A DNA stretch of 64,000 bases from Cervus elaphus (taxonomy: Eukaryota > Chordata > Mammalia > Artiodactyla > Cervidae), in NCBI RefSeq assembly GCF_910594005.1, contig NC_057848.1:49555616-49619615 (forward strand), read 5' to 3'. Shown piece by piece: positions 1 through 9,059 of the stretch (the stretch's first letter is position 1; every line of letters starts with the position of its first letter). The translations under genes were made by a program, and so were the position numbers. Under the pieces are notes generated by a model that was not told where the DNA came from, did no database searches, and was given only the letters and a program-made list of their open reading frames with translations.

Positions 1-132
1 CGTTCAGTCGCGTCCAACTCTTTGAGACCCCATGGACTATACAATCCATGGAATTCTCCAGGCCAGAATACTAGAGTGGGTAGCCTTTCCCTTCTCCAGG
101 GGATCTTTCCAATCCAGAGATCAAACCCAGGT
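1..132 (-). mobile_element. Bov-tA SINE, cut by the window edge
   Basis: Antisense copy of the ruminant tRNA/BovB-derived SINE, recognised from CTCCAGGCCAGAATACTAGAG and the tRNA-like end. It interrupts the MaLR LTR that resumes at 133. Its BovB-derived end lies outside the window or at base 1. Confidence 0.85.
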
Positions 133-233
133 CATGACCTCTAAGCACCACTCAAAGGCCCCACCTCAGAATACCATCACTTGAGGCATTAGATTTCAAC
201 ATGAATTTTGGGAAATACATTCAGTCCATAGCA
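133..233 (-). mobile_element. MaLR LTR remnant (3' LTR of a provirus)
   Basis: Antisense sequence matching the MST/MLT1-type ERVL-MaLR LTR (CCCCACCTC..AATACCATCAC..TTTCAACATGAATTTTGGG..CAGTCCATAGCA). With the matching LTR at 2764-3105 it brackets internal sequence, so together they form one old non-autonomous provirus. The rest of this LTR is displaced by the SINE at 1-132. Non-coding. Confidence 0.7.
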
Positions 234-924
234 TTCTGCCTCTGGGTCCCCCCAAATTCAAATCCTCACATGACATCAACTCCAAAGTCCAAGTTCAAAC
301 TCTCATCTAAGTTTCCTCTAAAATAGATATGGACAAGAGTCAAAATATGATTCATCCTGAGACAAATTGCTTTCCCTGCTGTGAACCTGTGAAAACAAAG
401 ATGTTATGGGCTTACAAAATACAGTGGTGGTACAGGCAAAGGGTAGACATTCCAATTTCAAAATGGAAGAATAGGAAAGAAAAAAGGATTAACAATATAA
501 GTCCAAAACTTAATGGGGCAAATAAAAGTATATGCCAAGGCTTGATGTCTCATTTTCTGGACACATTGGAGCCTGGTTTCTCTGTGATGAGTTTGCAGGA
601 TGCAGCTCAACCAGAAGAGTAGCCCTGTCCCCACTGCTCAGCTTGGCATTGCCCTGGTTGGGGTTTTCTCAGGTGGCTGCACCTCCTTTGTCATTCTCTG
701 CCTTGGCCATGAAGATCTCTGGGGCATTTTTTGAAACATGGAGGTAGCCACGCCCCCATGGCTTGTGCACTCTGCTGGCTGGCAGGGACAGTACCTGGAT
801 GATGCTACCCAGGTTTACCACCTATGGTAAACCAATTTCTAATATGTTCTTCATTTTCCTCTGAGACCCATCAGAATGACCTCCACTTTCCATATTTCTA
901 CCAACATTCTCTTTGTGACGTCTT
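234..924 (-). mobile_element. MaLR internal region (first part)
   Basis: Sequence between the two LTR remnants, antisense. Short frames such as 329-622 show no recognisable protein. It is split from its continuation at 2542-2763 by a BovB. Assignment comes mainly from its position between the LTRs and the similarity of the second part to MaLR internal sequence. Confidence 0.5.
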
Positions 925-2000
925 CAGTTCAGTTCAGTTCAGTTCAGCCGCTCAGTCATGTCTGACGGGGACCCCATGAATTGCAGCACACCAGGCCTCC
1001 CTGTCCATCACCAACTCCTGGAGTTTACTCAAACTCATGTCCATCGAGTCGGTGATGTCATCCAGCCATCTCATCCTCTGTCATCCCCTTCTCCTCCTGC
1101 CCCCAATCCCTCCCAGCATCAGGGTCTTTTCCAATGAGTCAACTCTTCATATGAGGTGGCCAAAGTATTGGAGCTTCAGCTTCAGCATCAGTCCTTCGAA
1201 TAAACACCCAGGACTGATCTCCTTTAGGATGGACTGGTTGGATCTCCTTGCAGTCCAAGGGACTCTCAAGAGCCTTCTCCAACACCACAGTTCAAAAGCA
1301 TCAATTCTTTGGTGCTCAGCTTTCTTCACAGTCCAACTCTCACATCCATACTTGACCACTGGAAAAACCATAGCCTTGACTAGATGGGCCTCTGTTGGCC
1401 CTGTCTCTGCTTTTTAATATGCTATCTAGGTTGGTCATAACTTTCCTTCCAAGGAGTAAGTGTCTTTTAATTTCATGGCTGCACTCACCAGCTGCAGTGA
1501 TTTTGGAGCCCCCAAAAATAAAGTCTGACACTGTTTCCACTGTTTCCCCATCTATTTGCCATGAAGTGATGGGACCAGATGCCATGATCTTAGTTTTCTG
1601 AATGTTGAGCTTTAAGCCAACTTTTTCACTCTCCTCTTTCACTTTCATCAAGAGGCTTTTTAGTTCCTCTTCCCTTCTGCCATAAGGGTGGTGTCATCTG
1701 CATACCTGAGGTTATTGAGATTTCTCCCGACAATCTTGATTCCAGCTTGTGCTTCTTCCAGCCCAGCGATTTTCATGATGTACTCTGCATATAAGTTAAA
1801 TAGGCAGGGGACAATATACAGCCTTGATGTACTCCTTTTCCTATTTGGAACCAGTCTGTTGTTCCATGTCCAGTTCTGACTGTTGCTTCCTGACTTGCAT
1901 ATAGGTTTCTCAAGAGGCAGGTCAGGTGGTCTGGTATTCCCATCTCTTTCAGAATTTTCCACTGTTTATTGTGATCCACACAGTCAAAGGCTTTGGCATA

Positions 2001-2150
2001 GGGGGGCTGCCTTGTAACTCAGCAGCCCTAGGCACCCCCATGGGACAGAGGCTGGAGTGTGGCCGAGGGCGCCTGTGGGTCTTCAGGCTCCTCATGGTTG
2101 AGCCAGTCGGTCCCATGCTGTGTATCTGCCGCCCACTGCTGGTGACAGGT
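2001..2150 (+). other. 150-bp GC-rich passenger attached to the 5' side of a Bov-A2 SINE
   Basis: Sits between the BovB break (ends GGCATA at 2000) and the Bov-A2 start (GGAGAAGGCA at 2151). It is neither BovB nor SINE. BovB resumes at 2431, so passenger and SINE appear to have entered together. I do not recognise the source; the GC content suggests genic DNA. Confidence 0.6.
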
Positions 2151-2430
2151 GGAGAAGGCAATGGCAACCCACTCCAGTACTCTTGCCTGGAAAATCCCAT
2201 GAGTGGAGGAGCCTGGGAGGCTGAAGTCCATGGGGTCATGAAGAGTCGGACACGACTGTGTGACTTCACTTTCACTTTTCACTTTCATGCATCAGAGAAG
2301 GAAATGGGCAACCCACTCCAGTGTTCTTGCCTGGAGAATCCCAGGGACAGGGCAGCCTGGTGGGCTGCCATCTCTGGGGTCGCACAGAGTCGGACACGAC
2401 TGAAGCGACTTAACAGCAGTAGCAGCAGCA
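2151..2430 (+). mobile_element. Bov-A2 dimeric SINE
   Basis: Two BovB-derived monomers (GGAGAAGGCAATGGCA.. and GGAGAAGGAAATGG..), linker TTCACTTTCACTTTTCACTTT, and an (AGC)n tail. It is inserted in the BovB between GGCATA and GTCAATAAAG without a clear TSD. Confidence 0.9.
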
Positions 2431-2541
2431 GTCAATAAAGCAGAAATAGATGTTTTTCTGGAACTCTCTTGCTTTTTTGATGATCCAGCGGATGTTGGCA
2501 ATTTGATCTCTGGTTCCTCTGCCTTTTCTAAAACCAGCTTG

Positions 2542-2763
2542 TGACCTCTTAGGTATTTTCTAAGAAGATTGAGGCTTTCTGTATAGCTCTCTTCTTTGAG
2601 TCCTCACCAGAATCATCCTCGACAGTCCCTTCATGGAATGTAGGCTGTTTTTAGCATACACTTTGAAACTCTTTCAGCCTCTAACCGATACCCATTTCCA
2701 AAGCTACTTTTACATTTTTAGGTATTAGTCATGGCAGTACACCGCTCTTGGTACCAGTTTTCC
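2542..2763 (-). mobile_element. MaLR internal region (second part)
   Basis: Antisense continuation of the provirus after the BovB insertion. The section around 2660-2760 resembles the end of MaLR internal sequence next to the 5' LTR (..GGTACCAGTTTTCCACC, then the LTR). Non-coding. Confidence 0.55.
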
Positions 2764-3105
2764 ACCTTAGTCTACTTGAGCTGCTCCGGCAAAGATAAAC
2801 TGAATGGCCTACAAACAATAAACTTGCATTTCTCACAATTTTAGAGATTAGAAGTTCAAGATCAAAGAACTAGCAGATTCAATGTCTGATGGGAATAATG
2901 TGTTAGTTCAGAGATGGTGGAATATTTTGGCTGTGTCCTCACATGAAGGGGCTGGGAATCTCTCTGGAGCCTCTTTTTATAAGGGCACTAATCCCATTCA
3001 TGAGAGCTATACCCTCAGGACCTAATCATGTCCTAATACCATCACCTTTCGGATTAAGATTTTAACAAATTATTTGGGGTGGGGAGGGACATAAACATTC
3101 TTATT
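2764..3105 (-). mobile_element. MaLR LTR (5' LTR of the provirus)
   Basis: Antisense MST/MLT1-type LTR: TTAGTCTACTTGAGCTGCT at the left, then AATTTTAGAGATTAGAAGTTCAAGATC, CTTTTTATAAGGGCACTAATCCC and the end GGGACATAAACATTC. Heavily diverged, as expected of a pre-ruminant element. Confidence 0.75.
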
Positions 3106-3374
3106 TTGACAAAACCAAATATATTTAGCATCAACGGATCAGCAGGAGAATGAAGGCAGTTTATTCAGGAGGAAGCAAAAAAAAAATAGTAAGCTATTCC
3201 AAATTTTTAGATTTCACACCATTAAAAGATCATCCCAATTCTTTCATTGAAATTAAAATGGTATAATATCAATTATTATTGAAGATAAGTGAATGCATGT
3301 TTGAGTTTGTTAATATTTTTATAAAATATTGTCAAATATGTTTAGAAGATAACCATTTGGTTTTAAACTGGCTT

Positions 3375-3481
3375 ACATGGGTTTGGGTGGACTCTGGGAG
3401 TTGGTGATAGACAGGGAGGCCTGGCATGTTGCAGTTCATGGGGTCGCAAAGAGTCGGACATGACTGAGCGACTGAACTGAA
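3375..3481 (+). mobile_element. BovB 3' end fragment
   Basis: About 105 bp of BovB 3' terminus (GGACTCTGGGAGTTGGTGAT..CGACTGAACTGAA). It sits inside the left arm of an inverted repeat (see 3482-3655). Confidence 0.9.
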
Positions 3482-3655
3482 CTTTTCCATTACAATGAGA
3501 CTCATTCTTAATGTGCTTAGAAACTTAGAGTAATAAAGAAAAGAACTACTGATGATCTCTTGAAAACTTCTATTATAAATTATAACCATTTCCTATTCTC
3601 ACAATTTCCCCACTGTTTGCAAACAAGATGTGATCTACCAAGAGTAAAATCACCG
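3482..3655 (-). repeat. Left arm of a diverged inverted repeat
   Basis: The reverse complement of this segment aligns with 5088-5248 over its whole length with scattered substitutions and small gaps; shared blocks include CAGTGATTTTACT-like, GAATAGGAAATG, CATCAGTAGTTCTT and GTCTCATTGTAATGGAAAA. A further 25-30 bp (3348-3374) pairs with 5482-5510 beyond the BovB inserts. Repeat family not recognised. Confidence 0.75.
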
Positions 3656-4442
3656 TCTTCTTATCAACTACACCGAAAATATTCTTAGCTAAGTGATAAC
3701 AAATAGCAATTCAGTGCTGATTTCCTTTTCCTGGGTTCTGAGATCAGCTGAAACATCAATTATACACTTCATGAAGATCTGAGAAACATCACATAAAGAT
3801 ACCATTCAACAGAGATGATTTGTTATTCACATAAAGAATTGTAGAAAGCAGGTTTTTTGAAATGTGGTAAGTACAATAGTTTCAAATGATTTTTAGCCAC
3901 ACAATTGGTTGATACCAGCTCCTATAAATACATGGCCAATAATCATCAGCCTATCCAAAAGTTCTTATCTGGAGACATTTCCTCTAAAAATAGATGACCA
4001 TTATCTCCATTTAGGCCTCTTTGGCCACTCTTAGCATTTGCAATGTGTACATAATTCTGCCACATACGGGACAATTGCTAGAATACTAATTCAATGAGCT
4101 TCTCTGAAAAAGAAAAACAAAGTTCTTTTTGGTGAAATATGTTTTGGAAATGCTACAAACCAAACCTACCTCTTGGAGATTTACAATGCACATGACCACT
4201 TGAAAAGCTCTGAAAGGAAAGGATTAGTTTGATATTGCTTAACCCAGTATTTCTCAGGTAAATTTGTCCACAGAAAACAATTTCTTATGGAATACATATT
4301 TACACCCCAATGATAACAATTAATAAATGTTTGAGAAAATTCTCAGAAAGAAATATTAAATATTGATTGATTATATCTTTCTAGTACAAAACACATCATG
4401 GTAAAATGATGCATCAGGAAACCCAATAACATAATAAAGAAT

Positions 4443-4646
4443 TTATTGTTGTTAATTGTCCAGTTGCTCAGTTGTGTCCGACTCTTTGCCAACCCATGGA
4501 GTGCAGCACACCAGGCCTCCCTAACCCTCACCATCTCCTGAAGTTTGCCCAAGTTCATGTCCATTGCCTCAGTGATGCCACCAGCCATATCACCTTCTGA
4601 AACCGTTTTCTCCTTCTGCCCTCAATCTTTCCCAGCATCAGGGATT
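4443..4646 (-). mobile_element. BovB 3' end fragment, antisense
   Basis: Antisense BovB tail from the GTTGTTAATTGTCCAGTTGCTC end to CCCAGCATCAGGG. It lies in the loop between the arms of the 3.5/5.2-kb inverted repeat. AAAGAATTT occurs near both sides and may be a TSD. Confidence 0.88.
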
Positions 4647-5087
4647 TAGAAATAAAAAAGAATTTTAGAAGAATGTTTGAAATCCATATGTAAACGTGAA
4701 ATATGATCTAATGATTTTTCTCAAGCTAATTCACAATAAGACTAGAAAAGTCAAATTACTAAGGTTCAACAAATATCTTAATGGTGGAATGATAAGAAAG
4801 CATACAATCACTAAATTTTTATTCCTGTTTAAAGTTAAATTCTATGCATATTAAAAACTTTTAATTTAATTATAGTGAGTACTGGTGAGATTGTGGGAAA
4901 TACGAATTCTCATACAATTAAGAGAAAGTATAAAGTGGTGGGATAGTTTTAGAGTAAAATTTAGCTATGTATACCAAAATTTTAAATGTGTATATTGACT
5001 GACCAAAAAGATTCACTGCCAGGAATTTACACTACCAATATACATTATATGGAAATAAAAGTATACGTATCTTTGTTACAACAAAAC

Positions 5088-5260
5088 AGTGATTTTACTA
5101 TTGCTAAATCATACCTTATTTGCAAACTGTGGGGAAATTATGAGAATAGGAAATGATCATAACTATAATGTTCAAGACAACATCAGTAGTTCTTCTCTTT
5201 AGTACTCTAAGTTTCTAAGTACATTGAGTCTCATTGTAATGGAAAACTTAAGAAAGATGA
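5088..5260 (+). repeat. Right arm of the diverged inverted repeat
   Basis: Partner of 3482-3655 in opposite orientation, 1.4 kb away. The unit continues after the BovB at 5482 (AGCCAGTTAAAAACCAAATG), as does its partner. Confidence 0.75.
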
Positions 5261-5469
5261 TTCATTGGAAAAGATCCTGATGTTGGGAAAGATTGAAGGC
5301 AGGACAAGAAGGCAGTGACAGAAGATGAGATGGTAGGATGGCATCACCGATTCAATGAATGTGAGTTTGAACAAACTCTGGGAGATAGTGAAGGGCAGAG
5401 AAGCCCGGCGTGCTGCAGTCCATGGAGTTGCAAAGAGTCGGATATGACTGAGTGACTAAACAACAACAA
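5261..5469 (+). mobile_element. BovB 3' fragment with 12-bp TSD
   Basis: 5'-truncated BovB tail ending in ACAACAACAA, flanked by perfect TAAGAAAGATGA duplications (5249-5260 and 5470-5481). It inserted in the right arm of the inverted repeat. Confidence 0.92.
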
Positions 5470-5619
5470 TAAGAAAGATGAAGCCAGTTAAAAACCAAAT
5501 GCAAACCAAAGGCAATATAAATATCTATTCACAAAAGAATTGGCACATGAATTACAGTAATTTCATACATTTGCATACAATGTCATCATTTTCTGATGAG
5601 ATCTCAAATGTACATTCTT

Positions 5620-6075
5620 AGTAACACGGAGGTTAAGACTATGGACTTCAGACTTTGCTGTGTGTGTATGTTAAGTTGCTTTAGTTGTGTCTGACTCTCT
5701 GCGACCCTATGGACTGTAGCTTGCCAGGCTCCCTCTGTCCCTGGGATTCTCCAGGCAAGAATACTGGAGTGTGTTCCTACATCCTCCTCCAGTGGATCGT
5801 CCCAACCCAGGGATCAAACCCATGTCTCATGTCTCCTGCACCGGCTGGTGGGTTCTTTACCATTAGCGCCACCTGGGAAGCTCCTCGGACTTTGCTACCT
5901 GAGTTCAAATTCTGGCTATGTTACCAGCTGTGTGACTTTGGGAACTTACTTAACCTCTCTTTGCATCATTTTTCCATATGAAAAAGAGGAATAATAGTAG
6001 TACCTAAGTCATAGGATTGTTCTGAAGATTATAGCATGTTACATGTTACTAATACCTCAAAATAGTAAGATGCAG
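5620..6075 (+). mobile_element. MIR SINE interrupted by a Bov-tA
   Basis: Ancient mammalian MIR: GGTTAAGACTATGGACTTCAGA, then after the insert GAGTTCAAATTCTGGCTATG, AGCTGTGTGACTTTGGG, ACTTACTTAACCTCTC and the AATAATAGTAGTACCTA core-to-tail region. Split at 5660-5887. Confidence 0.85.
5660..5887 (-). mobile_element. Bov-tA SINE in MIR
   Basis: Antisense full-length SINE, flanked by GACTTTGCT duplications (5651-5659 and 5888-5896). Confidence 0.92.
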
Positions 6076-6979
6076 ACTCCTACTTCCCAGGTGAGATGGA
6101 GACTAGTAGTACTACAAGGACACCTAGAAAAGCAGGATTAAAAAGAAGAAACAACATAAATCATCAGCTTAAATAAGTCAGAGCTCTGTAGAAGCTACAA
6201 GGTGAAGAAGGGCAAACATTTTAGACAGCAGAATCTTGCAGAGGTGAGTAGATCTTATGTAGTTGCTTTCTCCAATTTGTCAATTCTGAATATAGGCCAG
6301 AGGCTAATAATCTGAGTTTATCCTGGACAAATGGCTGTAAGCAGAGACAAGAGGGGAAGGAGAGAATGTAGAATAGTTTTTGATGTTTTCACAAGGCTGG
6401 AGTCACAAAATTAGAGACATGAAGAGCCAAACATATGACCAGTTTTCTCCTTAAAACATCTGCTGAATTGCCCAGCTGTACATACCAGGAGGTAAATGTG
6501 TGAAGCTAAAATCTTCTAATAACAATGGAGTTTTCAGCGGTCTTGCTGTGATAAATTGCTAAAGGTAAGAGGTTAGGACCTGCAAAGGCATGAGGCCCTG
6601 ATAAAACAACAAGCTGTTAGGTGAAATCTCTGGAGGGTTATGCCCTAGGAACCAGAAATGACTCAGAAGTAGAATCTTAACCTTACCAAAAGCACAACCT
6701 AGACTTGTGCCATCTTGGTCTACCAGTGGATAAAGGTAATCAGCTTGTATTATGCTGTCCAAAAGAGGAAAGTTTAAACCATTTCTGATTGAAGACAGTG
6801 TCATCTGGAGCCTCTACAATTTTAAACAAAAGTTCCAAAATTTGATGATAATTAGTAAACATCCTAAGGATTAGGACGAGATGTCCCGAAACAAAGTGGG
6901 GGGGATCAAATATTAGAAACGAACGTATAGGTGATAAAAATTTTGTAATTAGTAGACAATTTTGAATATGATTACTATC
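6076..6979. other. Intergenic stretch without recognised features
   Basis: AT-rich DNA. Two antisense frames (6559-6804, 6740-7039) have no recognisable domain and no conserved-looking start. I see no repeat I can name. Confidence 0.4.
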
Positions 6980-7180
6980 GACACTTGAACAACAGGGGCT
7001 TGAACAAAGACTTATTTTTTCAATAAATACAGTCAACATGATTTGCAGTTAGTTGAATCCACAGATGAGAAGCACAGGATGTGAAATGTTGACTATGGGA
7101 CTTGTGCAACCATGTGTTTTGATATCCTTGGTAGACCTTGGAACCATTCCCCTGAAGGAGACTGTAATATGTTCAGTAAA
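6980..7180 (+). mobile_element. Tigger/MER2-type DNA transposon remnant
   Basis: Pieces CACTTGAACAACAGGGGCTTGAA, TTTCAATAAATACAGT and TTGAATCCACAGATG..GACTATGGGACTTG..GGAACCATTCCCC resemble ends of TcMar-Tigger MITEs. Internally deleted and diverged, with no transposase frame. Confidence 0.6.
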
Positions 7181-8187
7181 ATAATAGTTTAAGAGTTTTA
7201 CCATTAAAAATAAAATGTATAGAAAATGTCCAAAATAGAAAATGTAGAATATAAAAATAAAATAACTGCCTTAAAATCTCAAATAGGTGGCTTTAACAAT
7301 AAATTACACAGTGTAAAGTGAGAATAAAAATGGTGTAAAATATAGAAAAGGGGATAAGAGACATATTGGATATATTAAAAAATTCCAATATACCAGTAAC
7401 TTATGATCCATAAGCAAAAAAGAGAAAATGATACAGAAACAATAGCTGAAGAGATGATGTCGGGGATTTTTCAAAACTGATGAAACACACAGATTCAAGA
7501 ATTTCAAAAAGCCACAATAAAGATTCATGAATAAAAATCACACCTAGACATATCAAGATTACACTGACAAAAACCAAAGACAAAATATAAAATCTTAAAA
7601 GCAGGTTGGGGGGGCAAAGAGTACATCACACTCAAAGTAAAAGTAATATGACTTGGCAACTGGCTACTTAATGGAAATGAAAACTAAAAGGATGACACAT
7701 TGAAATTGAAATAAAATACTGGCCAACCTGAATTCCATACACAGTGAAAACACTTCAAAAATGCAAGTGAAATAAAGATATTGTCAGATGAACAGCAAGT
7801 AAGAGATGCTGTCACCAGTACATTATTCTTAAAAGAAAAAATGCACAATGAAATAATTGAGGTAGGAATAAAGTTATTCTATATGGAAACAAAAGAAATA
7901 TGGAAGAGAATGAAGAACACATGAAAGGGTAAATATGTGCATAAATTTAAAAGTTCATAGAATGATAATATAAATGTCTTGCGTTTAAAATTTGTATAGA
8001 ATTAAAATACATGACAACAATAATGGAAAGTGTGGTAGGGAATAAAGTGGATTAATAAATTTGAACATCCTAGTATTATTGGGGGAATAGTGGGAGATAT
8101 AAACTTATAAAATTGAGTCATTCAAAAGAAGTTAAGAAGGAGAAAAAATAGAACAGGAAGATAAAATGCAAAAGAAATAGCAAGATG

Positions 8188-8400
8188 TGTGCATGCATGC
8201 TTAGGGTCTCAGTCATGTCCAACTCTGCGACACCATGGATTGTAGCCCTCCAAGCTCCTCTGTCCATTGGATTCTCCAGGCAAGAATACTGGAGTCAGTA
8301 GCTATTTCCTTCTCCAGGGGATCGTCATGACCCAGGGATCGAATCTGGGTCTCCTAAATTGCAGGCAGATTCTTTAGAGTCTGAGCCACCAGGGAAGTCC
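8188..8400 (-). mobile_element. Bov-tA SINE in old L1
   Basis: Antisense copy, flanked by ATAGCAAGATG duplications (8177-8187 and 8401-8411). Confidence 0.93.
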
Positions 8401-9059
8401 ATAGCAAGATGGTGGATGCAAATAAAAATATATGAGTAATTGCATTATATATAATGGGTTAAATTCTCAAAAAAAAAAAGCCTAAATGTGCCTAAATATA
8501 AAGCAATTCTATATTTTACAGTCTATACTTTATTTTTAAAACAGAAAAAAGAGAAGACTGAAGATAATATGCCATGCAAATGCTAACTGAAAAAATACCT
8601 GGTGTGTCCATAATAATATTAGACAAAGAAGACAAGAAGTATTCCTAGATATAAAAAAGGATATTTCAAAATGGTGCTGGGAAAATCAGATAGTCACATG
8701 TAAAAGAAGGTAGTTTCAAGTTGGTATAAGATAGGAATCTTACACCACTGAAAAAATTAACTCAAAATGGATTAAAGACTTAAATGTAAGGCTTGAAACC
8801 CATGAAACAACTAGAAGAAAACAAAGGAATAATGTTCCTTGAAATGGATATTGGTAACACTTTTTTGGAAATCACAGCTAAAGCAAAAGCAGCTAAATAA
8901 CATATAGACAAGTAGGACTATACCAAATTAAAAAGGTTCTGCACTGCCAAAGGAATCATCAATAAAGGGAAAAGATAACCTACATAATGGGAAAAATATC
9001 TGCAAACCATCTATATGATAAAGTGTTAATGTCCAAGATATATGAAGAATACATACAAC

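Larger units (their letters stand above)
925..2541 (-). mobile_element. BovB LINE, 5'-truncated, interrupted
   Basis: Starts with the antisense BovB 3' terminus (repeated CAGTT units) and runs back through the reverse-transcriptase region. The coding sequence is broken into short frames (1147-1371, 1340-1651 and 1660-1962 on the minus strand) by stops and frameshifts. The YADD motif of the polymerase is still readable near 1690. It is interrupted at 2001-2430 by a chimeric Bov-A2, then continues to 2541. It lies inside the MaLR provirus, giving three nested layers. Confidence 0.9.

Noticed and set aside
329..622. 97-codon frame between MaLR LTRs as a retroviral gene
   Set aside because: No recognisable domain, antisense to the provirus, and MaLR elements are non-coding or heavily decayed.
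1926..2438. 170-codon frame including the 150-bp passenger as an exon
   Set aside because: Composed of BovB, passenger and Bov-A2 read in one frame; no splice structure or known product.
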